55,460 bases of DNA from NCBI GenBank assembly GCA_017461725.1, contig JAFTXG010000016.1, positions 1 through 55,460 on the forward strand, in the 5' to 3' direction. A program made the position numbers and the translations under genes. Shown piece after piece: positions 1-8,251 of the stretch. The notes under the pieces are model-generated. The model saw only the letters and a program-made list of their open reading frames with translations. It had not been told where the DNA came from and did no database searches. Position 1 is the stretch's first letter. The number at the start of each line of letters is the position of its first letter. The stretch comes from Lachnospiraceae bacterium. GTDB lineage: Bacteria; Bacillota; Clostridia; Lachnospirales; Lachnospiraceae.

Positions 1-63
1 AATATTTTCTAAAATCAAGTCTTCCAATTCAAGGAGTTTTGCGGTAAAATCAGTAGTAGGCAT
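1..63 (-). CDS. N-terminal fragment of a transposase, probably ISL3-like (runs off left edge)
   Basis: A minus-strand reading frame starts with ATG at 63-61, preceded on that strand by AGAAAGGA about 9 bases upstream, and stays open to the window edge. The 21 visible residues begin MPTTDFTAKLLELED. Short N-termini of this type (acidic, leucine-rich, about 20 residues before a zinc-ribbon) are seen in ISL3-family transposases, but no catalytic residue is visible, so the family is an inference. A nearby terminus-like inverted repeat at 159-196 supports an insertion-sequence context. Confidence 0.4.
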   Translation of the reverse strand, partial: MPTTDFTAKLLELEDLILENI

Positions 64-105
64 AGTTTTCTGATCCTTTCTGTATATTTTTGTTGTGGTG
101 ACTTA

Positions 106-134
106 ATTATATAGGAATCGGAATCCTATGCCTA
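106..134 (-). promoter_or_regulatory. Possible promoter of the left-edge transposase gene
   Basis: On the minus strand TAGGCA (134-129) and TATAAT (111-106) are 17 bases apart, 43 bases before the ATG at 63. The spacer holds the near-palindrome ATAGGA/TCCTAT at 111-129. Confidence 0.4.
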
Positions 135-158
135 CTATTTTATTAAGAGAAATACAAC

Positions 159-196
159 GGCTCTAAACCTTACCCCCCCAAGTAAAGTTTAGAGCC
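159..196. repeat. 15-bp inverted repeat, possible insertion-sequence terminus or terminator
   Basis: GGCTCTAAACCTTAC (159-173) is repeated inverted at 182-196 with one mismatch across an 8-base C-rich loop. It lies between the left-edge transposase gene and the sigma-A promoter at 292. It could be the end of the element (terminal repeats starting GGCTCT occur in the ISL3 family) or a hairpin that blocks transcription into it. A target duplication cannot be checked because the other end is outside the window. Confidence 0.4.
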
Positions 197-291
197 GGAT
201 TTTACTGCTTGAATGGCCTTTTGTCTTTTTTGTGCTTTTACAATTATCACTTTTATTATCACACCAGTGAGGCAGACTGGGGAAGCAAAGA

Positions 292-319
292 TTGACATCA
301 GGGAGAGAAATGTTATAAT
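292..319 (+). promoter_or_regulatory. Sigma-A promoter of the M20 amidohydrolase/alarmone synthetase pair
   Basis: TTGACA (292-297) and TATAAT (314-319) are 16 bases apart and lie 50 bases before the start codon at 369. Both boxes match consensus exactly. Confidence 0.8.
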
Positions 320-368
320 AAACAGGTAATAGTTCAGTCCGTAAATTTCACTTGTGAGGAGAAAAAAT

Positions 369-1817
369 ATGGGAAAACAGCTTGCGTGGGACAGGATCGA
401 TGATACAGCATCGGAAATGATTGAGGCCAGTAATCTTATCTGGGAGTACGCAGAAACCGCATTTTTAGAGACCGGATCCATGAAGATTCTCTGTGATTTA
501 TTGAGAAAAGAGGGATTTGAGGTTGAAGAGGGAACCGCAGGTATTGCGACTGCGTTCAAGGGTACGTTCGGTTCCGGAAAGCCGGTAATCGGTTTTCTCG
601 GTGAGTACGACGCACTTTCCGGCCTCAGCCAGGTGGCAGGAATTTCAGAGAAAATGTCCCTTATGCCTGGAGCTCCGGGACATGGCTGTGGTCATAATAT
701 GCTGGGCGTTGGCTCTCTTTCTGCTGCGATCGGTGTAAAGAAGTATCTGGAAGAGACCGGGAAATCCGGCACCGTAGTTTATTTTGGATGTCCCGGAGAA
801 GAGGGTGGTTCCGGAAAAGCGTTTATGGCAAAGAGCGGGGCATTTGAGGGGCTTGATGCGGCAATCACCTGGCATCCGGGAGATATGAACAGGGCGGATA
901 CAAGGGCCAGCCTCGCAAACTATCAGGTCGCTTATAAATTTTACGGAACGAGTGCACACGCTGGCAGTTCTGCACATCACGGAAGATCCGCCCTCGATGC
1001 ATTGGAGCTGATGAACATGGGTGTACAGTTTTTGCGTGAGCATGTGATACCGGAGGCGAGGATCCACTATGCGATCACGAATACTGGGGGATACTCACCG
1101 AACGTGGTGCAGCCCTATGCGGAGGTGCTTTATCTGATCCGCGCCCCGAAAAACTCTCAGCTAGAGGAGATCTATCAGCGGGTCAACAAAATCGCCGAGG
1201 GTGCAGCACTGATGACGGAGACGAAGGTTGAAATTGACTTTGTAAAAGGCTGTTCCAGCCTGATCAGCAATAGAGTTATCGCAAGAAAACTGTGGGAAAA
1301 CCTCCATGAGGTCGGAGCACCTGAGTATACGGAAGAAGAGATGATGTTCGCCAAAGCGATACATGAATCGGTTGCAGAACCCTACGCTAATCTGGAAAAA
1401 TTTGCGGCGATGTATGATAAGAAGGCGGATAAGCGGGAAATTATGTCCCATAAGGGTGAGTTTATCCACCGGTTCGTTTTGCCGTTCCACGAGAACGGCA
1501 GCCAGGGGTTCGGATCAACTGACGTCGGCGATGTGAGCTGGAACTGTCCGACGGCTCAGATTTATGTGGCTACATGGGCAGTGGGGACTCCCGGCCATTC
1601 ATGGCAGATCGTTGCTCAGGGCAAGAGTAAACTGGCGCATAAGGGTATGCTTTATGCGGCTAAGGCGATGGCGGGTACTGCCATTGATATGATTGATGAT
1701 CCGAGTCTTGTTGAAGCGGCAAAAGCAGAGCTGATGGATACTCTCGACGGTGAGCATTACATTTGCCCGATTCCAGATGGCTGCAAGCCGAGAGCAATCG
1801 GGGTGAAAAAGGCATAG
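369..1817 (+). CDS. M20-family amidohydrolase, AbgB-like
   Basis: The product is a 482-residue cytoplasmic metallo-amidohydrolase of peptidase family M20D, resembling p-aminobenzoyl-glutamate hydrolase subunit B. Visible metal-site motifs are GEYDAL near residue 78, GHGCGHN near 105, a GEEGGSGK stretch near 145 and TWHPGD near 170. M20 enzymes cleave amide bonds of small N-acyl amino acids or peptides; the exact substrate cannot be read from sequence. The start at 369 is chosen over an in-frame ATG at 354 because GAGGAG ends just upstream with good spacing. It has its own sigma-A promoter and is followed after 39 bases by the alarmone synthetase, probably in one transcript. No AbgA partner is adjacent; a second M20 protein lies at 5380-6714. 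Confidence 0.85.
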   Translation: MGKQLAWDRIDDTASEMIEASNLIWEYAETAFLETGSMKILCDLLRKEGFEVEEGTAGIATAFKGTFGSGKPVIGFLGEYDALSGLSQVAGISEKMSLMPGAPGHGCGHNMLGVGSLSAAIGVKKYLEETGKSGTVVYFGCPGEEGGSGKAFMAKSGAFEGLDAAITWHPGDMNRADTRASLANYQVAYKFYGTSAHAGSSAHHGRSALDALELMNMGVQFLREHVIPEARIHYAITNTGGYSPNVVQPYAEVLYLIRAPKNSQLEEIYQRVNKIAEGAALMTETKVEIDFVKGCSSLISNRVIARKLWENLHEVGAPEYTEEEMMFAKAIHESVAEPYANLEKFAAMYDKKADKREIMSHKGEFIHRFVLPFHENGSQGFGSTDVGDVSWNCPTAQIYVATWAVGTPGHSWQIVAQGKSKLAHKGMLYAAKAMAGTAIDMIDDPSLVEAAKAELMDTLDGEHYICPIPDGCKPRAIGVKKA

Positions 1818-1856
1818 GTGATTTGTCCTGCTGACGGGACGAGAAAGGATAGCCAC

Positions 1857-2537
1857 ATGATTGACAAACAGAAAACTTTGTGGAATACTAGCGCGGAGAT
1901 CGCACAGCGTCTGAAAGTGACATTGGATGATTACCGAAGATTAATGACCTATTTTAACTGTGCGATGATGGAGGTGGAGACTAAATTTAAGGTGCTGAAC
2001 AGCCAGTTTTCCATGAGCCGGGAGTACAACCCCATTGAGACCATTAAGACCCGCCTGAAAGCACCGGAGAGTATCATGGAAAAGCTTCAGCGCAAAGGTC
2101 TGCCCATGGAGGCTGCCTCCATCGAAAACAATCTTTATGATATAGCGGGAGTTCGGGTGATTTGTCCGTTTATTGATGATATTTATCTGATTTCCGACTG
2201 TCTGCTGGCGCAGGACGATGTGAAGCTGATCGAAAAGAAAGATTATATCAAAAATCCCAAGGGAAATGGTTACCGTAGTCTGCATCTCATCATTGAGGTC
2301 CCGATTTTCCTGTACAATGAGAAGCGGGCGATGAAGGTGGAGGTTCAGCTGCGCACAATAGCCATGGATTTCTGGGCAAGTCTGGAGCACCGCCTGCGTT
2401 ATAAGAAAAATCTGGACGAGGAACTGGCGGGTGCATTGGCCTCCGAGCTGAAGTACTGCGCGGAGACCAGTGCGGAGCTGGATCTTCGAATGGAAAAGAT
2501 CAAGAATGAGATTCAGAATGCGAAGGATGAGGACTGA
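1857..2537 (+). CDS. Small alarmone synthetase (RelA/SpoT-type (p)ppGpp synthetase domain only)
   Basis: The 226-residue protein has the RelA/SpoT synthetase fold without the HD hydrolase, TGS or ACT domains, like RelP and RelQ of Firmicutes. It should transfer pyrophosphate from ATP to GDP or GTP. Seen in order: an R/K-rich G-loop region (TRLKAPESIMEKLQRKG), DIAGVRVICPF, NGYRSLH, and EVQLRTIAMDFWASLEH with the catalytic Glu and base-binding residues. The C-terminal helix ends highly charged, as in RelQ. The start at 1857 follows GAAAGGAT; an upstream in-frame start would add 13 residues with no ribosome site. It probably shares the promoter at 292 with the amidohydrolase. Its stop codon abuts the stop of the opposite-strand XRE gene. 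Confidence 0.88.
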   Translation: MIDKQKTLWNTSAEIAQRLKVTLDDYRRLMTYFNCAMMEVETKFKVLNSQFSMSREYNPIETIKTRLKAPESIMEKLQRKGLPMEAASIENNLYDIAGVRVICPFIDDIYLISDCLLAQDDVKLIEKKDYIKNPKGNGYRSLHLIIEVPIFLYNEKRAMKVEVQLRTIAMDFWASLEHRLRYKKNLDEELAGALASELKYCAETSAELDLRMEKIKNEIQNAKDED

Positions 2538-3353
2538 TTATTCCTCCAAACGAGGCCACATGTTCTCACTGAGCCACTCCTGTTGCCGTCCGCGATGATA
2601 GTCAAACATGTCGGTCCTGCCCTCAAACAGCGCATAGATCTTTCGGGTCAGGTTGGCATAATCCGCTGCTTTTTCCTTATTGCCCTGCTCGCGGTAGAGC
2701 TGGGACATCCGTGAAACCATATCCAACAGATCATCCCGACTCAACATTGCCTGTGTGGAGGCTGCATCCAGTGCCTCTTTGCCTTCCAAGTATTTTGCGG
2801 CCAGCTCCAGCTTGGAGAAATAGATTTCCGGAATCTCCTCCAGTGTGGGCCCTACCAGCGCCTGCTGGCCCATTTCATGGTAGGTTTTTGCCAGAATGCG
2901 GAGCACATCGTACTTGACATCGTCCTCCTTGGTAACCTCCAGAATGGATTTGCACACGGTTATGACTTCCTCGCTGCGGTCAGGTGACTGCATGGTGTAG
3001 AGCAGATTGTTGAGGATAATATCGTTGCCGGGATACTGTTTTAAGCCTTCCCGCAGCATGGCCTCAGATTTTGCCGGATCGCTGAAGCGAAATTCCGCTG
3101 CGTCAGAGCATATTTTCATGACTTTTTCTTCCAGTTCCAGCAAATTAAAGCTGAATAATTCGTCGGTGGATACCTCAAAAAAGCTGGCAATGGCGGGAAT
3201 CATTGTCACATCGGGCATTGCCGCACCGGTTTCCCACTTGCTGACCGCCTGGAAGGTGACGCCCAGCACCTGGGCCAGGACTTCCTGAGAGATATTTTTC
3301 TGCTTGCGCAGAGATCTGATCTTTTCACCTAATTTGATTTCCATGGTGTTCAC
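2538..3353 (-). CDS. XRE-family regulator with C-terminal TPR-like region
   Basis: The 271-residue protein has a Cro/C1-type helix-turn-helix at about residues 8-65 (QKNISQEVLAQVLGVTFQAVSKWE is the recognition region), then a helical TPR-like part of about 190 residues. Such regulators often bind a peptide or partner through the repeats, but nothing here identifies the ligand. The ATG at 3353 follows AGAAGGAGTG on the minus strand. The gene converges on the alarmone synthetase without a gap. A 14-bp palindrome sits between its promoter boxes and may be its own operator. Confidence 0.85.
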   Translation of the reverse strand: MNTMEIKLGEKIRSLRKQKNISQEVLAQVLGVTFQAVSKWETGAAMPDVTMIPAIASFFEVSTDELFSFNLLELEEKVMKICSDAAEFRFSDPAKSEAMLREGLKQYPGNDIILNNLLYTMQSPDRSEEVITVCKSILEVTKEDDVKYDVLRILAKTYHEMGQQALVGPTLEEIPEIYFSKLELAAKYLEGKEALDAASTQAMLSRDDLLDMVSRMSQLYREQGNKEKAADYANLTRKIYALFEGRTDMFDYHRGRQQEWLSENMWPRLEE

Positions 3354-3392
3354 TCCTTCTTTTATTCACTTGGACTGGCCGGTCGCAAGATT

Positions 3393-3420
3393 AGAATACC
3401 ACATTTTCTATAGAAAACAA
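3393..3420 (-). promoter_or_regulatory. Promoter and candidate operator of the XRE gene
   Basis: On the minus strand TTGTTT (3420-3415) and TATTCT (3398-3393) are 16 bases apart. The perfect palindrome TTTTCTATAGAAAA (3404-3417) overlaps the -35 box and spacer, a usual position for an autoregulatory Cro/C1-type operator. Binding is inferred. Confidence 0.5.
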
Positions 3421-3520
3421 TAACGCAGATGTTGAGAAAAATTCAAAGCGTGGTTGAAGTGTGCATAAAGGAATAGAGACATTATGCGTTAAAAATAAGC
3501 CGGAACTTATGTTTCACTTC

Positions 3521-3549
3521 TTGACAGTATTTCAGCCGACCTTTATAAT
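3521..3549 (+). promoter_or_regulatory. Sigma-A promoter of gpmI
   Basis: TTGACA (3521-3526) and TATAAT (3544-3549) are separated by 17 bases, an exact consensus promoter. It leaves a leader of about 100 bases before gpmI in which I see no clear hairpin. Confidence 0.85.
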
Positions 3550-3656
3550 AAAAGAGTTTGAAGATGCGTGGACAGGAGATTTCCGCGCGATATTGAGGTT
3601 TGAGAGATTGAAGTTCCTACTTCAGAAAACTATCAAGACATATTCAGGAGGAAATT

Positions 3657-5198
3657 ATGAGCAAGAAACCTACGGTTTTAATGATCTTAGATGGCTACGG
3701 TCTCAACCAGAAGGTTGAGGGAAATGCAGTGGCTGAGGCGAAGACTCCCGTCATGGACAGACTGATGGCTGAGTGTCCTTTCGTGGAGGGAAATGCCAGC
3801 GGCATGGCAGTTGGTCTGCCCGAGGGACAGATGGGTAACTCTGAGGTTGGACATCTGAACATGGGTGCCGGCCGTATCGTATATCAGGAGCTGACCCGCA
3901 TCACCAAGGAGATTCAGGACGGCGATTTCTTTAAGAACGAGGCATTCGCAAAGGCAGTAGCTAACGTGAAGGAAAACGACTCAGCACTGCATATGTTCGG
4001 TCTGGTTTCCGATGGCGGTGTTCACAGCCACAATACCCACATCTACGGCCTGTTGGAGCTGGCGAAGCGTGAGGGCCTGTCCAAGGTATATGTACACTGC
4101 TTCCTGGATGGCCGTGACACTCCCCCCGCATCCGGCAAGGACTATGTGGCAGATCTGGTTGCAAAGATGGCGGAGATCGGTGTTGGAAAGGTTGCCAGCG
4201 TTAGTGGCCGTTACTACGCGATGGACAGAGATAACCGCTGGGATCGCGTGGAGAAGGCTTATGTGGCACTGACCAAGGGCGAGGGTAAGCAGGCTTCTGA
4301 TCCTGTGGAGCTGATTCAGGCTTCCTACGATGAGGGCGTTAATGATGAGTTTGTTGTTCCTACCGTTGTTGTGGAGAACGGTGCTCCCGTTGCCACCATT
4401 AAGGACGGCGATTCCGTGATTTTCTATAACTTCCGCCCTGACCGCGCACGCGAGCTGACCCGTGTGTTCTGTGCAGACGATTTCGATGGATTTGATCGCG
4501 GCGAGCGCATCAAGACCACCTATGTATGCTTTACCGAGTATGATGTGACCATCCCCAACAAGGAGGTTGCTTTCCATAAGGTTTCCATCACCAACACCTT
4601 CGGTGAGTTCCTGGCAGCGAACGGTCTTAAGCAGGCTCGTATCGCTGAGACAGAGAAGTATGCGCACGTTACCTTCTTCTTCAACGGTGGTGTAGAGGCA
4701 CCCAACGAGGGAGAGGACCGCATCCTGGTGAAGTCCCCCAAGGTTGCTACCTACGATTTGAAGCCTGAGATGAGCGCATACGAGGTTTGCGATAAGCTGG
4801 TTGAGGCCATCGAGTCCGACAAGTATGACGTGATCATCATCAATTTCGCTAACCCCGACATGGTTGGACATACCGGTGTTGAGGACGCAGCAATCAAGGC
4901 TGTAGAGGCAGTGGACGAGTGCGTAGGCAAGACCGTTGAGGCACTGAAGAAGGTAGACGGACAGATGTTCATCTGTGCTGACCACGGAAATGCAGAGCAG
5001 TTGGTTGACTATGAGACCGGTGACAGCTTCACCGCCCACACCACCAACCCTGTTCCCTTCATTCTGGTGAACTATGACGACGCTTACACCCTTCGCGAGG
5101 GCGGCTGCCTGGCGGACATCGCCCCCACTCTGATCGAGATGATGGGACTGAAGCAGCCCGTGGAGATGACCGGAAAGTCTCTGCTGGTGCGCAAGTAA
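3657..5198 (+). CDS. gpmI: 2,3-bisphosphoglycerate-independent phosphoglycerate mutase
   Basis: The 513-residue enzyme interconverts 3- and 2-phosphoglycerate in glycolysis using two Mn ions and a phosphoserine. Its length is normal. Visible are the N-terminal DGYGLN metal-site region, the catalytic serine in GNSEVGHLNMGAGR (about residue 62), the substrate loop with GLVSDGGVHSH and FLDGRDTPP, and the C-terminal HGNAEQ and FTAHTTNPVPF metal ligands. AGGAGG precedes the ATG by 7 bases. It stands alone between a consensus promoter and a strong hairpin. Codon use is notably uniform (GAG, AAG, ACC), as expected for a highly expressed gene. Confidence 0.97.
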   Translation: MSKKPTVLMILDGYGLNQKVEGNAVAEAKTPVMDRLMAECPFVEGNASGMAVGLPEGQMGNSEVGHLNMGAGRIVYQELTRITKEIQDGDFFKNEAFAKAVANVKENDSALHMFGLVSDGGVHSHNTHIYGLLELAKREGLSKVYVHCFLDGRDTPPASGKDYVADLVAKMAEIGVGKVASVSGRYYAMDRDNRWDRVEKAYVALTKGEGKQASDPVELIQASYDEGVNDEFVVPTVVVENGAPVATIKDGDSVIFYNFRPDRARELTRVFCADDFDGFDRGERIKTTYVCFTEYDVTIPNKEVAFHKVSITNTFGEFLAANGLKQARIAETEKYAHVTFFFNGGVEAPNEGEDRILVKSPKVATYDLKPEMSAYEVCDKLVEAIESDKYDVIIINFANPDMVGHTGVEDAAIKAVEAVDECVGKTVEALKKVDGQMFICADHGNAEQLVDYETGDSFTAHTTNPVPFILVNYDDAYTLREGGCLADIAPTLIEMMGLKQPVEMTGKSLLVRK

Positions 5199-5282
5199 TT
5201 GAGAAAAAGTATTTACGACTATGGTTGGCCCACAGTCCGGTACGGTGTCTGCGGGCGGTCATAACATATAGCATGAAAAAGC

Positions 5283-5340
5283 AAGGGCTTCTCACCGATA
5301 GTGGGAAGCCCTTGACACATCCAGTGTATGTTTTTGATTT
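5283..5340. terminator. Intrinsic terminator after gpmI
   Basis: AAGGGCTTCTCAC (5283-5295) pairs with GTGGGAAGCCCTT (5301-5313) across a 5-base loop. The T-rich tract starts about 17 bases later. It also lies beyond the 3' end of the minus-strand amidohydrolase gene and may serve both. Confidence 0.6.
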
Positions 5341-5379
5341 TTAGTGAAAGGATGACTGTAAAAAGGTGGATGGAATGAA

Positions 5380-6714
5380 TCAGCCGATTCTTATTTCAGC
5401 TGTTTCATCCTCGCGGTAGCTGATTCGGTCACCGGAGGAATTGATTCTGTCCACATAAGCCAGATAAGCCTCCTTGGAAGGGAAATCTGGTTTATAGTCT
5501 GCGATGATCTGCTTTGCCCGCACTGCATCGTCCTTCAGCAGAAGATGAAGCATAGCCAGCTGCCACTTGGCACTGTCGACACAGGCTGCTTCCGGATCTG
5601 CGATCTGGTAGTCCGCGCCGTGTCCTTTTCCTGTCGCGCCGCCGGCATAAGGGTGGATGACCGGCATGATGCAGGACAAATCACCCATGTCAGTGCTGCC
5701 GGAGCCGTAGGAATGACTGACGTTAAAGCCGGCTTTGGGGATGATCTGATCTGCGGCATCCTTTGCCAGCTCGATCATATTGGGATCGTTGCAGAGCGGA
5801 GCATATCCCGGGATATCGATAATCTCAATATTGGTTCCGATGGAAAGGGCAGCGCCGCAGAGGGCCTGATTCACCTTTTTGTTTGCCTTCAGAATCGCGT
5901 CGAAACTGCGTCCGCGCACATAACTCTCGATCTTGACGGTCTCAGGGATCGCGTTGACAATCTCACCGCCGTGGGTGATGATGGGGTGAACACGGATGAT
6001 ATCCGGCTCAGCGAAGGTCTCGCGGATCGCATTGACTGCGTTGATACCGCAGGTGGCTGCGTAAAGGGCGTTTCTGCCGTTCCAGGGAGCACCGCCCGCG
6101 TGGGCAGCAGTGCCTTTATAAATGATATTTTTCGCGATACAGCCTACGGCACCGAGTTTGGTGGAGAAGGTAGAGGAAGTGTGGATCATAAAGGCGATGT
6201 CCACACCGTCAAAGTAGCCGCGGGAGAGAAATTCGCTCTTTCCTCCCATGTATTTTATCTTGCCGTCTTTCTTTAGACCATTACGGTATTCGATCTCCAG
6301 AAGCTCCTCGGCGGGAACGGCACAGAGTCTGATGCGTCCACAGAGATCATCCAGGACGCCGGGCTCCCTCAGCGCGGCAGCAAGGCCGAGAAGAGCAGCG
6401 CACTGGGCATTATGTCCGCAGGAGTGGACTGCACCGGTGACAGGGTCCGATTCCGGATGATTGGGGCAGATTACCGCGTCCAGTTCACCTAATACCAGGA
6501 TCTCGGGACCGGGACGTCCGGTGTCAATCACGGTATAAAAGCCGGTGATGCCGTCTGCGTAGGTCAGTTCATAGCCCAGCCCGGTGAACTGCTCTGCCAG
6601 ATAGGCGGAGGTGATGGTTTCTTTGTATCCGGTCTCGGGATGTTTCCAGATAAAACGTTCAGCCTGCAAAATCAGGTCGCGGTATTTTTCAACTGCTTTT
6701 GCCAGATGATTCAT
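5380..6714 (-). CDS. M20-family amidohydrolase
   Basis: The 444-residue protein is a second M20D-type metallo-amidohydrolase in this region. Motifs include WKHPETGYKE near residue 22, GELDAV near 76, HSCGHNAQC near 97, a PAEE stretch near 133, HTSSTF, and GTAAHAGGAPW near 198 in the lid domain. The GSGSTDMGDLS stretch near 345 supplies late active-site residues. It is clearly divergent from the protein at 369-1817, so substrate may differ. The ATG at 6714 follows AAAGGAGT on the minus strand. It is monocistronic, with its own promoter, and is flanked by tRNA-Arg. Confidence 0.85.
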   Translation of the reverse strand: MNHLAKAVEKYRDLILQAERFIWKHPETGYKETITSAYLAEQFTGLGYELTYADGITGFYTVIDTGRPGPEILVLGELDAVICPNHPESDPVTGAVHSCGHNAQCAALLGLAAALREPGVLDDLCGRIRLCAVPAEELLEIEYRNGLKKDGKIKYMGGKSEFLSRGYFDGVDIAFMIHTSSTFSTKLGAVGCIAKNIIYKGTAAHAGGAPWNGRNALYAATCGINAVNAIRETFAEPDIIRVHPIITHGGEIVNAIPETVKIESYVRGRSFDAILKANKKVNQALCGAALSIGTNIEIIDIPGYAPLCNDPNMIELAKDAADQIIPKAGFNVSHSYGSGSTDMGDLSCIMPVIHPYAGGATGKGHGADYQIADPEAACVDSAKWQLAMLHLLLKDDAVRAKQIIADYKPDFPSKEAYLAYVDRINSSGDRISYREDETAEIRIG

Positions 6715-6761
6715 GATATGTACTCCTTTCCGTGGGCGGAAACTTATTGATTGATAGGTTG

Positions 6762-6790
6762 ATTATAAAACAATTCGGTCTGAAAGTAAA
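6762..6790 (-). promoter_or_regulatory. Promoter of the minus-strand M20 gene
   Basis: On the minus strand TTTACT (6790-6785) and TATAAT (6767-6762) are 17 bases apart, 47 bases before the ATG at 6714. Confidence 0.6.
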
Positions 6791-6890
6791 TATGAGAGGC
6801 AAAAATGGAAGCTGTTTTCGTCAAATGGGATAAAAGGACCCACGTTGATATCAAGCAGTTGGGGCGAACATAAAAAGTTAAATTTCCCTC

Positions 6891-6919
6891 TTGCCTAATT
6901 TGGGAAAATGAGGTATTAT
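6891..6919 (+). promoter_or_regulatory. Promoter of tRNA-Arg
   Basis: TTGCCT (6891-6896) and TATTAT (6914-6919) are 17 bases apart and end 27 bases before the mature tRNA. Confidence 0.6.
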
Positions 6920-6946
6920 AGATAAGCACGCGTAAATGTGCGGTAA

Positions 6947-7018
6947 GCGCCTGTAGCTCAGTGGATAGAGCAATGGCCTCCGGAGCCATGTGCGGTGGTT
7001 CGATTCCACTCAGGCGCA
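6947..7018 (+). tRNA. tRNA-Arg (anticodon CCG)
   Basis: A full cloverleaf is visible. The acceptor stem is GCGCCTG (6947-6953) with CAGGCGC (7011-7017). The D-stem is GCTC/GAGC, and the anticodon stem ATGGC/GCCAT encloses CTCCGGA with anticodon CCG at 6980-6982. The T arm carries TTCGATT. The discriminator base is A, and CCA is not encoded. It reads CGG codons, which are fairly uncommon in the genes here. Confidence 0.93.
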
Positions 7019-7023
7019 GAGAG

Positions 7024-7055
7024 AAAAGTCGATTCATGGGAGTCGGCTTTTTTTC
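7024..7055 (+). terminator. Intrinsic terminator of the tRNA
   Basis: AAAAGTCGATTC (7024-7035) pairs, with G-U pairs, to GAGTCGGCTTTT from 7040. A run of T follows. Confidence 0.8.
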
Positions 7056-7079
7056 TTTTAAAAATAATGTTGAAAAGAG

Positions 7080-7108
7080 GTGACAGTTTGGAAAGAATAT
7101 GGTACACT
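7080..7108 (+). promoter_or_regulatory. Probable promoter of the DUF89 gene
   Basis: GTGACA (7080-7085) and TACACT (7103-7108) are 17 bases apart, 33 bases before the start codon. Confidence 0.5.
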
Positions 7109-7141
7109 AATCATATCAGTTAAAAGTAAGGAGAATGGTTT

Positions 7142-8041
7142 ATGTCAGTTGTGCGTCTTCGTTCCGAATGTGTCACCTGTTTGTTAGGGAAATATATGAA
7201 TCGTTTTCTGGCGGAGCGACCGGGGGAGAGCGAGAAAAAGAAACTGGAGTACATGCAGCGTGTGCTGAGGGAGTTTGCGGAGGCATCGGCCAGTGAGGGC
7301 GGTCCTGTGATTTCACGAAATATCAAGCGTATCCAAAAGGAAATGTTTGGATTCAGTGAGGACTATACTAAGGAAAAGCTGTATTATAACCAGCTGATGC
7401 TTGGCCGTGAGGATGAACTGAATCAAAAGGTGGAGCGGGCTGCTGATCCGTTAAAGCTGGCGGTGCAGTACGCGATGACCGGAAATTATATTGATTTTGG
7501 TGCGTTGGGAAATTCCGTCAATGAGGAGAAGCTTAACGAACTGATCGAGGCTGCGGGGGAGATTGACATTGATGAGATCGAGTACAGCGGGCTGCGCGCG
7601 GATTTGGAGCGTGGGCGGAAGCTGGTCTATCTGACGGATAACTGCGGTGAAATCGTGATGGACAAAGTACTGATCCGCTGCATGAGACGATTATTTCCTG
7701 AGCTGGAGATCGTGGTGATTGTCCGTGGCACAAAGGTGCTCAATGATGTCACGATGGAGGACGCTCTGCAGACTGGATTGTCTGATTTGGTGCGGGTCAT
7801 CGGAAACGGTGACAGCGGGGTCGCCGGGACATGCCTGGCGGAGCTCAGTGCCCAGGCGAGGGCGGAATTTGATGCGGCAGATTTGATTATCGCAAAGGGA
7901 ATGGGAAATTACGAGACGTTGAGAAAATGCGGTGCGAATGTGTACTATCTTTTCCTGTGCAAATGTCAGATGTTTGCAGAGCAGTTTAAGGTAAAACCGC
8001 TGACTGGAATGTTGATTAATGATAAGAATCTGGAAGAATGA
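7142..8041 (+). CDS. DUF89/ARMT1-like protein, putative metal-dependent phosphatase
   Basis: The 299-residue protein belongs to the DUF89 fold, whose characterised members are metal-dependent damage-control phosphatases acting on phosphometabolites. Early cysteines (CVTCLLGKY, residues about 10-18) are typical of the bacterial branch. The active-site region is seen as YLTDNCGEIVMDK near residue 162, followed by VRGTKVLNDVT and AKGMGNYETL near 252. AAGGAG lies 8 bases before the ATG. It is flanked by a terminator on each side, so it is probably transcribed alone. The substrate cannot be named. Confidence 0.8.
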   Translation: MSVVRLRSECVTCLLGKYMNRFLAERPGESEKKKLEYMQRVLREFAEASASEGGPVISRNIKRIQKEMFGFSEDYTKEKLYYNQLMLGREDELNQKVERAADPLKLAVQYAMTGNYIDFGALGNSVNEEKLNELIEAAGEIDIDEIEYSGLRADLERGRKLVYLTDNCGEIVMDKVLIRCMRRLFPELEIVVIVRGTKVLNDVTMEDALQTGLSDLVRVIGNGDSGVAGTCLAELSAQARAEFDAADLIIAKGMGNYETLRKCGANVYYLFLCKCQMFAEQFKVKPLTGMLINDKNLEE

Positions 8042-8137
8042 ACAAATTAAAACGATTTTTGCGACATTTTTGCAAAAATATTGCACATTCTTCAATAATT
8101 TTGGTGTTGTAATTTCTTGTCGTTTTTGGTAGAATGA

Positions 8138-8168
8138 AGGTAGCCTGACATTCGGCAGGCTACCTTTT
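8138..8168 (+). terminator. Intrinsic terminator after the DUF89 gene
   Basis: AGGTAGCCTG (8138-8147) pairs perfectly with CAGGCTACCT (8156-8165), followed by TTTTT. A weak promoter-like pair (TTGTAA 8106, TAGAAT 8130) lies directly in front, so it could also act as an early stop in the leader of the next gene. Confidence 0.8.
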
Positions 8169-8251
8169 TGCGGTCTGATTACTGTGTGACCGGTTTCCAG
8201 TGCATAAAATCGTGAAAATTTCAGATAAATAGATTACACAGGAGGTACGGT

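Noticed and set aside
197..350. Minus-strand hydrophobic reading frame (MSIFASPVCLTGVIIKVIIV) ending at the inverted repeat
   Set aside because: It has no clear ribosome site, overlaps the promoter of the plus-strand amidohydrolase, and its frame only continues as an antisense shadow of that gene. A membrane-protein fragment cut by the element remains possible.
3981..5039. Long open frame opposite gpmI
   Set aside because: It is an antisense shadow of the strongly biased codons of gpmI, with no promoter or ribosome site.
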